Part shown: positions 16,612 through 25,027 of the stretch, piece by piece
How positions within the stretch are numbered: position 1 is the first letter of the stretch
How the letters are laid out: each line of letters opens with the position of its first letter
NCBI RefSeq assembly: GCF_900115815.1
Contig: NZ_FOXV01000007.1
Coordinates: forward strand, 163,249 to 227,248
From: Roseivivax halotolerans
GTDB taxonomy: Bacteria > Pseudomonadota > Alphaproteobacteria > Rhodobacterales > Rhodobacteraceae
Length of the DNA stretch: 64,000 nt
Direction: 5' to 3'
Made by a program: the position numbers and the translations under genes
Notes under the pieces: generated by a model
The model's input: the letters and a program-made list of their open reading frames with translations, nothing else
What the model was told of the DNA's origin: nothing
Databases searched by the model: none

Positions 16612-17177
16612 GGAACGGTAATGCCTTTCTCGGCCAGCACGACGTGACGGGGAAGCCAGTCGTAGCGCGCATCCTCTAGGGTTGGTCCCCAATAGAGGAC
16701 ACCGCCCTTGCGCCATGGGTCTATGACGAGACCTTCCTGCATGGTTTCCCCGCGCGCGCTCATGATGAGCGTGGAATGCTCGAGGCGCAGAATGTTACGC
16801 GGCGGCGCAACGGCGCGGTGCAGGTCGAGCGTCGCGAAATTCTCTGACCGCATCCGGCGTTCCATGTCCTGCGCCCAGTGCCAGCACAGCCCGCGCGGCT
16901 TGAGGCCGGCATTGACCTTGGTGTTGTGAACGACAGGGCTGTCCTCGATCTCGTAAAGAGCGCGCAACTCGAGCGGATAGGTCACGGCGATACGCGCGGC
17001 GCGGTCTGCCTCCTCGGGATCGACGTTGGGATCGAGTTCGAGGAAGGCCTGCCGAAGCGCCGCGATCTCGGTGCGCGTAACGTCCGGCGTCTCGGGAATT
17101 GGCGCCGCGGCACAGGCGGTCAGAAGCGCGGCTAGGCAGACGAAGAGCGTGGTGCGCAGGTAGGCCAGGATTGTCAT
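16602..17177 (-). CDS. Predicted lipoprotein with possible Cys-His-Asp catalytic triad
   Basis: The product is 191 aa with signal and lipobox LLTAC. The mature part has RGLCWHWAQDMERRM, then NILRLEHSTLIMSARG, then GLVIDPWRKGGVLYWGP. A Cys, a later His and a later Asp in this order and setting is what transglutaminase-like and related cysteine hydrolases show. I do not recognise a named family, so the enzymatic reading is inference. The gene overlaps the 3' end of the convergent DUF2252 gene by 10 bp. Confidence 0.75.
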   Translation of the reverse strand: MTILAYLRTTLFVCLAALLTACAAAPIPETPDVTRTEIAALRQAFLELDPNVDPEEADRAARIAVTYPLELRALYEIEDSPVVHNTKVNAGLKPRGLCWHWAQDMERRMRSENFATLDLHRAVAPPRNILRLEHSTLIMSARGETMQEGLVIDPWRKGGVLYWGPTLEDARYDWLPRHVVLAEKGITVPQR

Positions 17178-17265
17178 GGATGCTCGTATCCCTCACGTCC
17201 CGTGTTTTGAGCCCGCTTACCCCGGATTGCCGCATCTGTCGAATGACAGAGCCGGGAGGCCAACG

Positions 17266-17296
17266 AAAAACGCCGCCCCGACGCGGGAGCGGCGTT
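17266..17296 (-). terminator. Rho-independent terminator after rpmE
   Basis: Read on the minus strand, AACGCCGC and GCGGCGTT form an 8-bp stem with a 12-nt loop, followed directly by TTT (stem-borne Ts extend it to a run of five). It lies 24 bp after the rpmE stop and ends the trmD-rplS-rpmE transcript. Confidence 0.75.
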
Positions 17297-17319
17297 CGAT
17301 CTTGCGGGCTGCGCCGACT

Positions 17320-17541
17320 TCAGAAGCCGAGGCCCTCGTACTTCTTCTTGAAGCGCGACACGCGGCCGCCCTGGTCCATCAGGCGCGAGGAGCCGCCGGT
17401 CCAGGCCGGGTGCACGGTCGGGTCGATGTCGAGGGTCAGCGTATCGCCCTCTGCGCCCCAGACGGTGCGGGTGTCGAAGGTCGTCCCGTCGGTCATCTTG
17501 ACGGTCACGACGTGATATTCGGGATGAAGGTTCTTTTTCAT
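17320..17541 (-). CDS. rpmE: 50S ribosomal protein bL31, zinc-free type
   Basis: The product is 73 aa beginning [14 protein letters not shown] and ending KKKYEGLGF. It contains no cysteine at all, so the CxxC zinc site of the C+ paralogue is missing and the protein belongs to the zinc-independent form. bL31 bridges the 50S central protuberance and the 30S head. Its ATG overlaps the rplS TGA in ATGA, so the genes are translationally coupled. Confidence 0.95.
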   Translation of the reverse strand: MKKNLHPEYHVVTVKMTDGTTFDTRTVWGAEGDTLTLDIDPTVHPAWTGGSSRLMDQGGRVSRFKKKYEGLGF

Positions 17542-17945
17542 GTCGAGGATCCTTGCACCGGCTTCTTGCCGTCGCCCTTGAGCACCTTGTAGTTGACGTC
17601 TTCCGCGATACGGGCCGACTTGCCGCGGCGCGAGCGCAGGTAGTACAGCTTCGCGCGGCGAACACGGCCACGGCGCACGACCTCGATATGCTCGATATTG
17701 GTCGAGTAGAGCGGGAAGATCCGCTCGACGCCTTCGCCGAAGGAAATCTTGCGAACGGTGAACGAGCCTGCGACCCCGTGGCCGTTCTTGCGGCTGATGC
17801 AGACGCCTTCGAAGTTCTGCACGCGGGTGCGGGTGCCCTCGGTCACCTTGTAGCCGACGCGAATGGTGTCGCCAGCTTTGAAATCGGGAATCGTCTTCCC
17901 GAGCGAGGCGATCTGTTCCGCCTCGAGTTCTGCGATCAGGTCCAT
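17538..17945 (-). CDS. rplS: 50S ribosomal protein bL19
   Basis: The product is 135 aa. The start [34 protein letters not shown] and the middle [28 protein letters not shown] are standard bL19. It lies at the 30S-50S interface. The C-terminal tail [10 protein letters not shown] is short. It follows trmD at 52 bp, as in the widespread rpsP-rimM-trmD-rplS order. Confidence 0.97.
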   Translation of the reverse strand: MDLIAELEAEQIASLGKTIPDFKAGDTIRVGYKVTEGTRTRVQNFEGVCISRKNGHGVAGSFTVRKISFGEGVERIFPLYSTNIEHIEVVRRGRVRRAKLYYLRSRRGKSARIAEDVNYKVLKGDGKKPVQGSST

Positions 17946-17997
17946 TGACCTTACTCCTATGTCGCTTGCGGTTTTTTCCGCAAAGGTGATTGCCGCC

Positions 17998-18801
17998 TCA
18001 GAGCTCTTGGTCTTCGTCCGGGTCCCTATTCTGCGCTCGCAGATAAGCCCGCCAGAGATCAGGTCGTCTTTCCTTGGTCAGCCTTTCGGCCTGCACCCGC
18101 TGCCAGTCGGTGATCTTCGCGTGATGTCCCGAAAGAAGAATCTCGGGGATCGCGCGACCGTTCCAGACGGCGGGCTTCGTATACTGCGGGTGCTCCAATA
18201 ATCCGTGCGAGAAGGATTCCTCCTCGACGGATTCCTGATTCCCGAGCACGCGCGGTATAAGCCTGACGCTCGCATCGATCAAGGCCTGCGCGGCAATCTC
18301 TCCGCCGGTGAGCACGAAGTCCCCGAGGCTGACTTCCTCGACCTCGTAGGCATCGATCACGCGCTGGTCGAGTCCTTCGAAACGCCCGCAAATCAGCGTC
18401 ATGCCCGGCCCCTCGGCGAGCGCCCGAGCACGGGCCTGCGTGAACGGTTTTCCGCGCGGCGAGAGGTAGAGGAGCGGCGCGCCCGGAAGCCGGGACTGCG
18501 CCGCGTCGAGCGCCGAGGCCATCACGTCCGGTCGCAGCACCATCCCCGCGCCCCCGCCCGCAGGCGTGTCATCGACGTTGCGGTGTTTGCCGTCGCCGAA
18601 TTCCCGCAGCGGCACGGTTTCGAGCTGCCACAGCCCGTCCTTCAATGCGCGGCCTGTGAGGGACAGGCCCAACGTGCCGGGAAAGGCTTCGGGAAAAAGC
18701 GTGACGACCTGCGCGGTCCAGACGCCTTTCAGCCGCTTCTCGGCCATGAGGTCGCGCGGCTGGAGCGAGGCCTGGATGGATTTGCGGCCGAGTGAGCGCA
18801 T
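17998..18801 (-). CDS. trmD: tRNA (guanine-37 N1)-methyltransferase TrmD
   Basis: The product is 267 aa. TrmD makes m1G37 next to the anticodon and prevents +1 frameshifting. The knotted SPOUT core shows [35 protein letters not shown] and [10 protein letters not shown]. The ATG chosen ([10 protein letters not shown]) has AAGGA eight bases upstream. A second ATG at 18747 begins [15 protein letters not shown], nearer the usual N-terminus, so the first 18 residues are a lineage extension or not translated. Genes downstream are rplS and rpmE. Confidence 0.95.
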   Translation of the reverse strand: MRSLGRKSIQASLQPRDLMAEKRLKGVWTAQVVTLFPEAFPGTLGLSLTGRALKDGLWQLETVPLREFGDGKHRNVDDTPAGGGAGMVLRPDVMASALDAAQSRLPGAPLLYLSPRGKPFTQARARALAEGPGMTLICGRFEGLDQRVIDAYEVEEVSLGDFVLTGGEIAAQALIDASVRLIPRVLGNQESVEEESFSHGLLEHPQYTKPAVWNGRAIPEILLSGHHAKITDWQRVQAERLTKERRPDLWRAYLRAQNRDPDEDQEL

Positions 18802-18872
18802 CTTGGCTGTCCTTGGAGCGGGTTCAGCCGCGTCCCTTACCCGCTTGGCCCCCTCTTGGCAAAGGGCCAGGT

Positions 18873-19997
18873 TCAGACCGGATCGAAATAATCCTGCGGC
18901 TGCGGTGTGCCGATCAGGATGCCCGCCTGAATGTCCCAGGCCCGGCGCGGTCGCGCGACGCTGCCCGAATAACAATCGAACGCGCCCTCGGGGAAGGGCC
19001 AGTCTTCTGCGAGTGCGCCAAGCTCGGCTTTTAGCGCCGGCCCCGCATCGACGACCGCGTTTGCCGGATCGAGTCCGATCGTCTTGTTCCTGTACCCGCC
19101 CTCGTTCCAGCGCCGGATGGCATGACTCGCGCTTCGAAGGAACAGGGTGTCGCCCGTGGCTTCGGCGTCGGTCAGGAGCCTCTCACGCCCAATGCGCGCG
19201 AAGAACAGTGCAACACTCGCCCTGCTGAGCGTCGGTTGCTCAAGGCACCAGAGCGCCGCAGCCCGCAATCCTGGATCTCGAAGATCTCCCTCCGCGATGA
19301 CCCGGTGCCAGAGGTCCGCGTCCGGCGCGGTCATCAACATGAGGCTCGTTTTCAGGTCCCAGGGGCGCGCCGCGCTATCTGCTAGGTCGAGCGTGGCGCG
19401 GTAGGCGTCGCGCGCCTCCTCGAAGGCCTCGCGCCGCTCTGCGAGCGCCGAGATCTGGTCGCGGATGTCCGTGGCGAGCGCTGGATTGCGGAAGGATTGC
19501 GCGAGCTTTCCCGCGGCCACGGCATCGGCGAGGGCAAGCGTTTCGAGAACGTGCAGCTCCCGGAGCTGCGTCTCGCTCAACGCCTCGGCGCTGTCGGCCT
19601 CCCAAAGATCGACAACCTGCCCGACGATCCGCGACAGCGCGAAATCCATGCTGTCGGGCTCTGCCGGCCCGAACGGCTTGTTATCGGGGCAGTGACGCCG
19701 CACCAGCCGCGCCGCCACGCGGGCGCGAAGCTCGTCTGTGTCGGGTATGTCGATGGGCGGCGTATGATGCGCCGCGGCCGTCAGCAGAGTGCCCTCGTCC
19801 CGTATGCCTGTATGTTCTTCTTTATCTCGTGTCCGCCGCGTGGCGTGAACAGCAACGAAAGCGAGGAAGATCGCCAGCGACGACACGCCGAACGGTCCGA
19901 TCATCCCGAGGACGGGACCTTGCACAAAGCCCGGTACGGCAAGTGCCGCCAAGGCAGGTGCCAGAGCAACCGCTGAAAAGATCAATCGTTGCGACAT
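18873..19997 (-). CDS. Conserved hypothetical membrane-anchored protein between rimM and trmD
   Basis: The product is about 374 aa. Two hydrophobic helices lie near the N-terminus (ALAPALAALAVPGFVQGP and VSSLAIFLAFVAVHA), then a charged linker and a long helix-rich domain. The helical part (EALSETQLRELHVLETLALADAVAAGK, EAFEEARDAYRATLDLAD) suggests a repeat-like alpha-solenoid facing the cytoplasm, which is inference. The start has GAGGGGG upstream; an ATG 14 codons earlier is weaker. I recognise no family. It interrupts the otherwise canonical rimM-trmD order. Confidence 0.75.
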   Translation of the reverse strand: MSQRLIFSAVALAPALAALAVPGFVQGPVLGMIGPFGVSSLAIFLAFVAVHATRRTRDKEEHTGIRDEGTLLTAAAHHTPPIDIPDTDELRARVAARLVRRHCPDNKPFGPAEPDSMDFALSRIVGQVVDLWEADSAEALSETQLRELHVLETLALADAVAAGKLAQSFRNPALATDIRDQISALAERREAFEEARDAYRATLDLADSAARPWDLKTSLMLMTAPDADLWHRVIAEGDLRDPGLRAAALWCLEQPTLSRASVALFFARIGRERLLTDAEATGDTLFLRSASHAIRRWNEGGYRNKTIGLDPANAVVDAGPALKAELGALAEDWPFPEGAFDCYSGSVARPRRAWDIQAGILIGTPQPQDYFDPV

Positions 19998-20083
19998 CGT
20001 CCCCCTCAGGCCCGATATGTCGAAAAACATATCAACCAAAAGGGGCGGAAACGTGGCGACGATGTGGCGCAGCCGCGAATTCC

Positions 20084-20611
20084 CTAGTCGAAGATCCCCG
20101 CAGGGGGATCGGCGATCAACCGGCCCGCGGCGAGGTCGACCGTTGGCACAGCTTCGCGAGTGAAGGGAAGGAGCGCTGTCTGCGACGATCCCGGCTGCGC
20201 GATCTCCAGAAGGTCGGTCGCGCCGTGGTTCAGAACCGCCTTCACATGACCGAGCGACACGCCGCCGGTATCCATGACTTCGAGCCCGATGAGATCGGCA
20301 TGGTAGAACTCGTCATCGGGAAGCTGCGGCAAGCGCTCACGCGGTGCGTAGAGCCGAACGCTCTTGAGCGCATCGGCGTCTTCCTTGCTGCGAACGCCGG
20401 ACAGCCGCGCGGCAAAGCCTTGCTTGACCGGCCGCGTGAGCTGGACGTGGAAGCTCTGCGAGCCGTCCTCGCTTTCAAGCGGGCCATAATCGGCGATGGC
20501 CTCCGGATCGGCGGTGAAGCTCTTCAAGCGCACTTCACCGTGGACGCCGAAGGCGCCGCCGATCATGCCCACGCAAATCCTGTCGCTCACGCTTTGCCTC
20601 GTCTCAGCCAT
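20084..20611 (-). CDS. rimM: Ribosome maturation factor RimM
   Basis: The product is 175 aa. The N-terminal RimM barrel holds [22 protein letters not shown], and the C-terminal PRC-barrel holds [18 protein letters not shown]. RimM binds uS19 in the 30S head and aids late assembly and 16S processing. The start is ATG ([10 protein letters not shown]); the frame also allows a TTG five codons earlier. In most bacteria it follows rpsP directly, but here a porin gene and a terminator lie between. Confidence 0.95.
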   Translation of the reverse strand: MAETRQSVSDRICVGMIGGAFGVHGEVRLKSFTADPEAIADYGPLESEDGSQSFHVQLTRPVKQGFAARLSGVRSKEDADALKSVRLYAPRERLPQLPDDEFYHADLIGLEVMDTGGVSLGHVKAVLNHGATDLLEIAQPGSSQTALLPFTREAVPTVDLAAGRLIADPPAGIFD

Positions 20612-20665
20612 GCTCTCGCGTCTCAATAGCGCGGGCGCGGGCGGAGGTGCAATCGCAGCGAACGA

Positions 20666-21436
20666 TCAGAAGCCGAGTTGGAAGGTCCGGGTCAGGCCGA
20701 CGCGCGCGCCCCAATCGTCCTCGCGACCGTTCTCGACGATCGGGCTGTCGGCCGCGTCGTTCATGTAGCGGTCCCAGGTCACAGCCGTCTCGACGCCCCA
20801 GACATCGTTGATCTGGTAGGTCGCGCCGAATTCCATGCCTGCAGAGACCAGCCCGCCATCCGCGTCATAGGCCGGGTTGAGCACGCTCGCCTCGGAGGAG
20901 GACACGCCGAAGTAAGTGTCCGTGTACTCGGAATTGCCGAACAGAACCCGGGGACCGGCGGTCAGGGTCAGTTGATCGCTGGGACGGAGGATCGCATCGG
21001 CGCCCGCTTCGGCGACAACGCCGGTATGCCCGCCGAAGCCTTGGCGCACATCTGCGAAGGCCGCGAAGTTGCGCGTCGTGTAACCGACGCCAAGGCCAAG
21101 CTCGACCGCCGCGTCGATATCGTCGAGACCGGTCAGCGCATCGTATTCGCTCGCATCGCGCATCCCGATGTAATTGAACGAGCCGCGCAGCCCGAAGCCG
21201 AGCTTGTCTGTCCGGGGATCCGGATCGCCGAATTGCAGCGGGCCGATATTGACCGAATTGAAGCCGAAGCCGAGATCGGGCTTCACCTCGTATTCCTCAG
21301 CGCCGAAATAGGCCGGGTCGGATGCCACGCCGCCGCGCAGAGTAAAGCTCAGCGCCGGATCGGCAGATTGCGCGGCGAGAGGCGCGGCAAGAAGGGTCGC
21401 GGCGAGGGTCGTCGAGGCGAGAAGCAGGCGGGTCAT
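20666..21436 (-). CDS. MipA/OmpV-family outer membrane protein
   Basis: The product is 256 aa. A signal peptide (MTRLLLASTTLAATLLAAPLAAQ) is followed by a beta-rich domain with repeated amphipathic strands, opening FTLRGGVASDPAYFGAEEYEVKPDLGFGF and closing TRTFQLGF with the terminal aromatic residue typical of outer membrane barrels. MipA is a scaffold for MltA and PBP1B in E. coli, but most family members have no known role. GGAG precedes the ATG by five bases. It lies between rpsP and rimM, after an rpsP terminator, so it probably has its own promoter. Confidence 0.87.
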   Translation of the reverse strand: MTRLLLASTTLAATLLAAPLAAQSADPALSFTLRGGVASDPAYFGAEEYEVKPDLGFGFNSVNIGPLQFGDPDPRTDKLGFGLRGSFNYIGMRDASEYDALTGLDDIDAAVELGLGVGYTTRNFAAFADVRQGFGGHTGVVAEAGADAILRPSDQLTLTAGPRVLFGNSEYTDTYFGVSSSEASVLNPAYDADGGLVSAGMEFGATYQINDVWGVETAVTWDRYMNDAADSPIVENGREDDWGARVGLTRTFQLGF

Positions 21437-21547
21437 GTAGGCTCCGGATGCGTCGGATGTGGCGTGTTTGATCAAGCCTTATCTCGTCGCGCGCGACATT
21501 GCCAGTTTCCGCCGATCCCGTCTGTGTGATGCGCGAAAAGTCGCGAC

Positions 21548-21578
21548 AAAAAAAGCGCGCGGACGGGGCCCGCGCGCT
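21548..21578 (-). terminator. Rho-independent terminator directly after rpsP
   Basis: On the minus strand a perfect 9-bp stem (AGCGCGCGG / CCGCGCGCT, 7-nt loop) is followed by seven consecutive T. It lies 24 bp downstream of the rpsP stop. It should end most ffh-to-rpsP transcripts before mipA. Confidence 0.85.
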
Positions 21579-21602
21579 CTTCGTTTCGGGCCGGGCCCGG
21601 AT

Positions 21603-21980
21603 TTACTCTTCTGCAGAGGCTTCCTCGGCGGGAGCTTCCGCGGCCGCGGCCTTCTCGGCGCGGGCTGCGGCGCGTTCCTGCGCGGCCTTGCCGGGCGTGC
21701 CTTTCTTGGGGTTCGAGCGTTCCTTCTTCTCGACTTCGCCAGCCGCTTCGAGGAAGCGGGAGACACGGTCGGTGGTGACGGCGCCATGCTCGATCCAGTG
21801 CTTGGCGCGCTCGACATCCATGATCACGCGGCGCTCGTCGCCCTTGGGCAGAAGCGGGTTGTAGGTGCCGATCTTCTCGATGAAGCGGCCGTCGCGCGGC
21901 ATACGGCTGTCGGCGACGACGATCGAGTAGTGGGGGCGCTTCTTGGAGCCGCCGCGGGCGAGACGAATTTTGAGAGCCAT
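21603..21980 (-). CDS. rpsP: 30S ribosomal protein bS16 with acidic-alanine tail
   Basis: The product is 125 aa. Residues 1-80 are standard bS16 ([35 protein letters not shown]). From about residue 85 there is an Ala/Glu/Lys-rich tail ([22 protein letters not shown]), an extension common in alphaproteobacteria and probably flexible. bS16 is an early 30S assembly protein. The gene follows chorismate mutase by 47 bp and is capped by its own terminator. Confidence 0.97.
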   Translation of the reverse strand: MALKIRLARGGSKKRPHYSIVVADSRMPRDGRFIEKIGTYNPLLPKGDERRVIMDVERAKHWIEHGAVTTDRVSRFLEAAGEVEKKERSNPKKGTPGKAAQERAAARAEKAAAAEAPAEEASAEE

Positions 21981-22027
21981 GGTTTATCTCCTTTGGGCTG
22001 TCTTTGATCGGGCCGGTCGCACCGGCC

Positions 22028-22336
22028 TCAGGATTGGTGCTTTCGGTGGTGCTGGATGACTTCCTGAATGATGAAATTCAGAAAGTTCTTGGCGAATTCG
22101 GGATCTAGGTCCGCGTCATGCGCCAAGGTTTCGAGCCGCGCGATCTGTTTTTCTTCCCGCGCGGGATCGGAGGGGGGCAGGCCGTGGCGCGCTTTCAGGA
22201 CGCCGACGGACTGGGTGTGCTTGAACCGCTCTGCAAGCGTGAAGACGAGGATCGCGTCGAGACGGTCGATCGACTCGCGGTGATGCTTGAGTAGCTCGGC
22301 CGCCTGGGCCGCGTCTGTGGCGGATGTCTCAGTCAA
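22028..22336 (-). CDS. Chorismate mutase, AroQ type
   Basis: The product is 102 aa if it starts at the TTG within the last codons of the preceding GNAT gene; no ATG or GTG precedes the conserved part. AroQ features are HRESIDRLDAILVFTLAERF, with Arg in helix 1, then VGVLKARHGLPPSDPAREEKQIARLE with the Lys and Arg of the active site, and a third helix ending IIQEVIQHHRK. The enzyme turns chorismate into prephenate for Phe and Tyr. The unusual start overlaps the GNAT stop by 8 bp, so translation is probably coupled. Confidence 0.88.
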   Translation of the reverse strand: MTETSATDAAQAAELLKHHRESIDRLDAILVFTLAERFKHTQSVGVLKARHGLPPSDPAREEKQIARLETLAHDADLDPEFAKNFLNFIIQEVIQHHRKHQS

Positions 22337-22928
22337 TGGCCCAGCCTTTCGGTTTGAAGAGAGGGTCGATGTAGTTCTGGATCTCCATCTCGATCCCGTG
22401 GGCCAGCTGCGAGCCTTTGAGGGCCGCCGGTTCGGGATGGCGGTAGCAGACATCATGTCCATCGACGCTGGAGGCCGAATGGTCCTTCTTTGCGCCGAGC
22501 CGCTCGCAGAGGCGGATGGAATCGAGATCCTTGGGATCGAGGTAGGAGACCGCGCCATCCCAGCCGCGATCCTCGTAGAGATGCCGGCGTACGCGTGCCG
22601 TTGCCTCGAGCGCGTAACCGCGGCCCGCGCGGTCCGGCCAGATGATCCAGGCGATCTCGCGCTCTGGCCATTTCGCGGGCTGCCAGCCCCCGGCCATGCC
22701 CACGGTCTCGCCGGTCTCGCGCAGGTGGACCATCCACATCCCGAAGCCGCGGATTTGCCAATGGCCGATCTCTGCGGCATAGAGCATCCAGGTCTCATAC
22801 GGATTGAGCGGCCCGCCCATGAAGCGCGAGCGGTACGAAGCGAAGGTCGCCTTGAAGTCGGGATAATCCTGCGGCTCGGGCGCCCGCAATTCCAGACGGT
22901 GGGTGGAGAGGACGGGAATGTCGGTCAT
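22329..22928 (-). CDS. GNAT acetyltransferase, fifth of a tandem series
   Basis: The product is 199 aa, RimJ/RimL type: HRLELRAPEPQDYPDFKATFASYRS at the start, WAIIWPDRAGRGYALEATARVRRHL as acetyl-CoA-binding region, and DLDSIRLCERLGAKKD near the end. The C-terminus has an added segment to GWAID. It overlaps its upstream neighbour by ATGA and the chorismate mutase start by 8 bp. Substrate unknown; the RimJ/L resemblance allows protein N-terminal or small-molecule acetylation. Confidence 0.87.
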   Translation of the reverse strand: MTDIPVLSTHRLELRAPEPQDYPDFKATFASYRSRFMGGPLNPYETWMLYAAEIGHWQIRGFGMWMVHLRETGETVGMAGGWQPAKWPEREIAWIIWPDRAGRGYALEATARVRRHLYEDRGWDGAVSYLDPKDLDSIRLCERLGAKKDHSASSVDGHDVCYRHPEPAALKGSQLAHGIEMEIQNYIDPLFKPKGWAID

Positions 22929-23455
22929 GCCGCGCCCTCCTGCTCGAGACGTGCGCGGTCGAAGCGGAAGGCCCGTTCATCCGCGTAGCGGGTCGGAATG
23001 GTCTCGTCGGCCACGCCGCCGAGTGCCTCGGCGATCCTGGCCGAGCGCGCGTTGCTTTTATGCACGATGGCAGAGAGCGCGGGCAGGGCAAGCGCCCGGA
23101 ACGCGTGATCGCGCACGGCGAGACCGGCCTCGCGCGCATAGCCCTGTCCCTCGGCCTCGGGCGTCCAGAGCGTCCAGGTCAGCTCGGGCAGTGCGCCATC
23201 GGCCATTTGCATGAGCCCGGCGTGACCGAAACCCTCGTCCTCGCCGCGCAGGCAGATCGCGAAACGGCCGAAACCGCGCATCTGCCAATGTCCGATCATC
23301 GAGCAGAAGCGGTTGAACGCATCGACCCGGGAAATCGGCCCGCCGACGAACTCAGCGCGCGGCCCGGTATAGTAGCCCGCATAGGCTTCGAAATCGCCGG
23401 CGCGGAGCGGGCGCAGGACCAGCCGGTCGGTATGGAGAAAGACGCGCTCGGTCAT
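22925..23455 (-). CDS. GNAT acetyltransferase, fourth of a tandem series
   Basis: The product is 176 aa: TDRLVLRPLRAGDFEAYAGYY, then WTPEAEGQGYAREAGLAVRDHAF as cofactor loop, and NARSARIAEALGGVADE near the end. It is a paralogue of the four neighbours, sharing the GHWQMRGFGRFAI segment with the others (GHWxxxGxGxW/F). Both ends overlap neighbours by 4 bp, so all are translated from one message. Confidence 0.87.
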   Translation of the reverse strand: MTERVFLHTDRLVLRPLRAGDFEAYAGYYTGPRAEFVGGPISRVDAFNRFCSMIGHWQMRGFGRFAICLRGEDEGFGHAGLMQMADGALPELTWTLWTPEAEGQGYAREAGLAVRDHAFRALALPALSAIVHKSNARSARIAEALGGVADETIPTRYADERAFRFDRARLEQEGAA

Positions 23456-23967
23456 GCCGCGCCCTCTTGCAGGGCGGGATGGCGATAGACCCGGGCGAGC
23501 TTGCCGCGCAGCATGATATCGTCCTCGCGCACCGCACCGAGACGGATCGCGAGGCGCTGGGAGCGCTCGTTCTCGGGCGCGATAAAGCTCGGCATTTCGG
23601 TCAGCCCGAGATGGGTCGCGGCCGCCTTGCGCGCCGTTTCGACGGCCTCAAAGGCGAGCCCCTTGCCTTCGTGCTCTGCCGTGATGCCGTAGCCGAGTTC
23701 GGGCTCGGGCCAATCGACCGGGTGAAAGATACCGGCAAAGCCGATGAACGTGTCCGAACCCGCCAGGGTGACATGCCAGATGCCATGACCTCTGAGCCGC
23801 CATTGGCCGGCATTGGTAAAGATCGCGCGGCCCGCATCGTGCCGCTCAAGCGGCCCCCCATTCCACGCGCTGCGCGGATCGCGGAAATAGGCGGCCATTT
23901 CGCCCAGATCCTCAAGACGCGGCTCTCGCAGGGTCACACGCTCGGTATGGATGACGGGAACGTTCAT
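23452..23967 (-). CDS. GNAT acetyltransferase, third of a tandem series
   Basis: The product is 171 aa: TERVTLREPRLEDLGEMAAYFRD, the shared GQWRLRGHGIWHV segment, cofactor region YGITAEHEGKGLAFEAVETARK, and ENERSQRLAIRLGAVREDD. It overlaps both neighbours by 4 bp. Function within the RimJ/RimL-like group is not known. Confidence 0.87.
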   Translation of the reverse strand: MNVPVIHTERVTLREPRLEDLGEMAAYFRDPRSAWNGGPLERHDAGRAIFTNAGQWRLRGHGIWHVTLAGSDTFIGFAGIFHPVDWPEPELGYGITAEHEGKGLAFEAVETARKAAATHLGLTEMPSFIAPENERSQRLAIRLGAVREDDIMLRGKLARVYRHPALQEGAA

Positions 23968-24494
23968 GCCGCCACCGTCTCGGGGCCGGGATGTCGCCAG
24001 AGCTCGTCCTCGCCCATGTTCTCGTTGTGGTAGGTCCGCTCGTAGACCGCGCCGAGCCGCGTTGCGAGACGCTTGGAGCGGTCATTGTCGGGCAGAATGT
24101 TCGACGTAAGCGTGGTGAAACCGAGCTCGTCGTAGGCCCAGCGACGCGCGCGGCGTGCCGCCTCGAAGGCGATGCCCCGGCCTTCATAGCCGTCGAAAAC
24201 CACCCAGCCGAGTTCCGGCTCGGGCCAGGTCTCGGGGAACCAGATGCCGGAAATGCCTGCGGGCGCGGCTGTCTCGCGATCCTCGATCACGAAATAGCCG
24301 TAGCCGTGCCAATGCCAGTGGCCGACATTCATTGCGAACCAGCGCCAGGCGTCGCCGCGCTTGGCGATGTGGCCGAAGCCAGCGCTGCGTGCGGGGTCCA
24401 TGAGGAAGGCCATGACCGCCTCGGCGTCGGATTTCTCCGGGCCGCGCAGGATCAGGCGCTCGGTCTCGAGGCGGGGTGCGGCGGTTAGGCTCAT
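23964..24494 (-). CDS. GNAT acetyltransferase, second of a tandem series
   Basis: The product is 176 aa: LETERLILRGPEKSDAEAVMAFL, the shared GHWHWHGYGYFVI, cofactor region WVVFDGYEGRGIAFEAARRARR, and DNDRSKRLATRLGAVYERT. It overlaps both neighbours by 4 bp. It is closest in pattern to the fourth and fifth members by eye, but a tree would be needed to order them. Confidence 0.87.
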   Translation of the reverse strand: MSLTAAPRLETERLILRGPEKSDAEAVMAFLMDPARSAGFGHIAKRGDAWRWFAMNVGHWHWHGYGYFVIEDRETAAPAGISGIWFPETWPEPELGWVVFDGYEGRGIAFEAARRARRWAYDELGFTTLTSNILPDNDRSKRLATRLGAVYERTYHNENMGEDELWRHPGPETVAA

Positions 24495-25027
24495 GCGTAA
24501 GCCTCCGCACCGCCATCGGTGTCTGGAAGGTGCCGGTAGACGATGGTGTCTTCGGGCGTCTCGCCATCCGGCAAGGCAGCGTCCGCGTCATGGGTCGCGC
24601 CGAGGCGTTTCGCGAGCGAGATGGAGCGGGCATTCGCCGGATCGATATAAGAGACGAGGGTCTCGAAGCCCTGATCCCACGCCCAGAGGCTCGCAGCCAG
24701 CGCGGCCTCGAACGCGTAGCCCTTGCCCTCTGCCTCGGCGAGGACGGTCCAGCCCAGCTCGACTTCCGGGAAATGCGGCGGCTTCAGAATTCCGACCTGC
24801 CCGACGAAGTCGCCATCCTGGGTCTCGATGCCCCAGGCACCGTGGCCCATCAGCTCCCACATCGCGACTTCGGACGCGAGCCAGCGCCAGGCCGCAACGC
24901 GCGGCACGGGGCCGCCCATATGCACAGCCCGGTCCGTCCCGAACAGATCGCAGAGCTGCTCGAGGTCGGCCAGGGTGTGGCCGCGCAGGCGCAGGCGCGC
25001 CGTGGATATGACCGGGGCCGCCGTCAC
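24491..25027 (-). CDS. GNAT acetyltransferase, first of a tandem series after ffh
   Basis: The product is 178 aa: STARLRLRGHTLADLEQLCDLF, MWELMGHGAWGIE, cofactor region WTVLAEAEGKGYAFEAALAASL and ANARSISLAKRLGATHDA. Its GTG start follows the TAA of ffh with no gap, so it depends on ffh translation. It opens the run of five. Confidence 0.87.
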   Translation of the reverse strand: MTAAPVISTARLRLRGHTLADLEQLCDLFGTDRAVHMGGPVPRVAAWRWLASEVAMWELMGHGAWGIETQDGDFVGQVGILKPPHFPEVELGWTVLAEAEGKGYAFEAALAASLWAWDQGFETLVSYIDPANARSISLAKRLGATHDADAALPDGETPEDTIVYRHLPDTDGGAEAYA

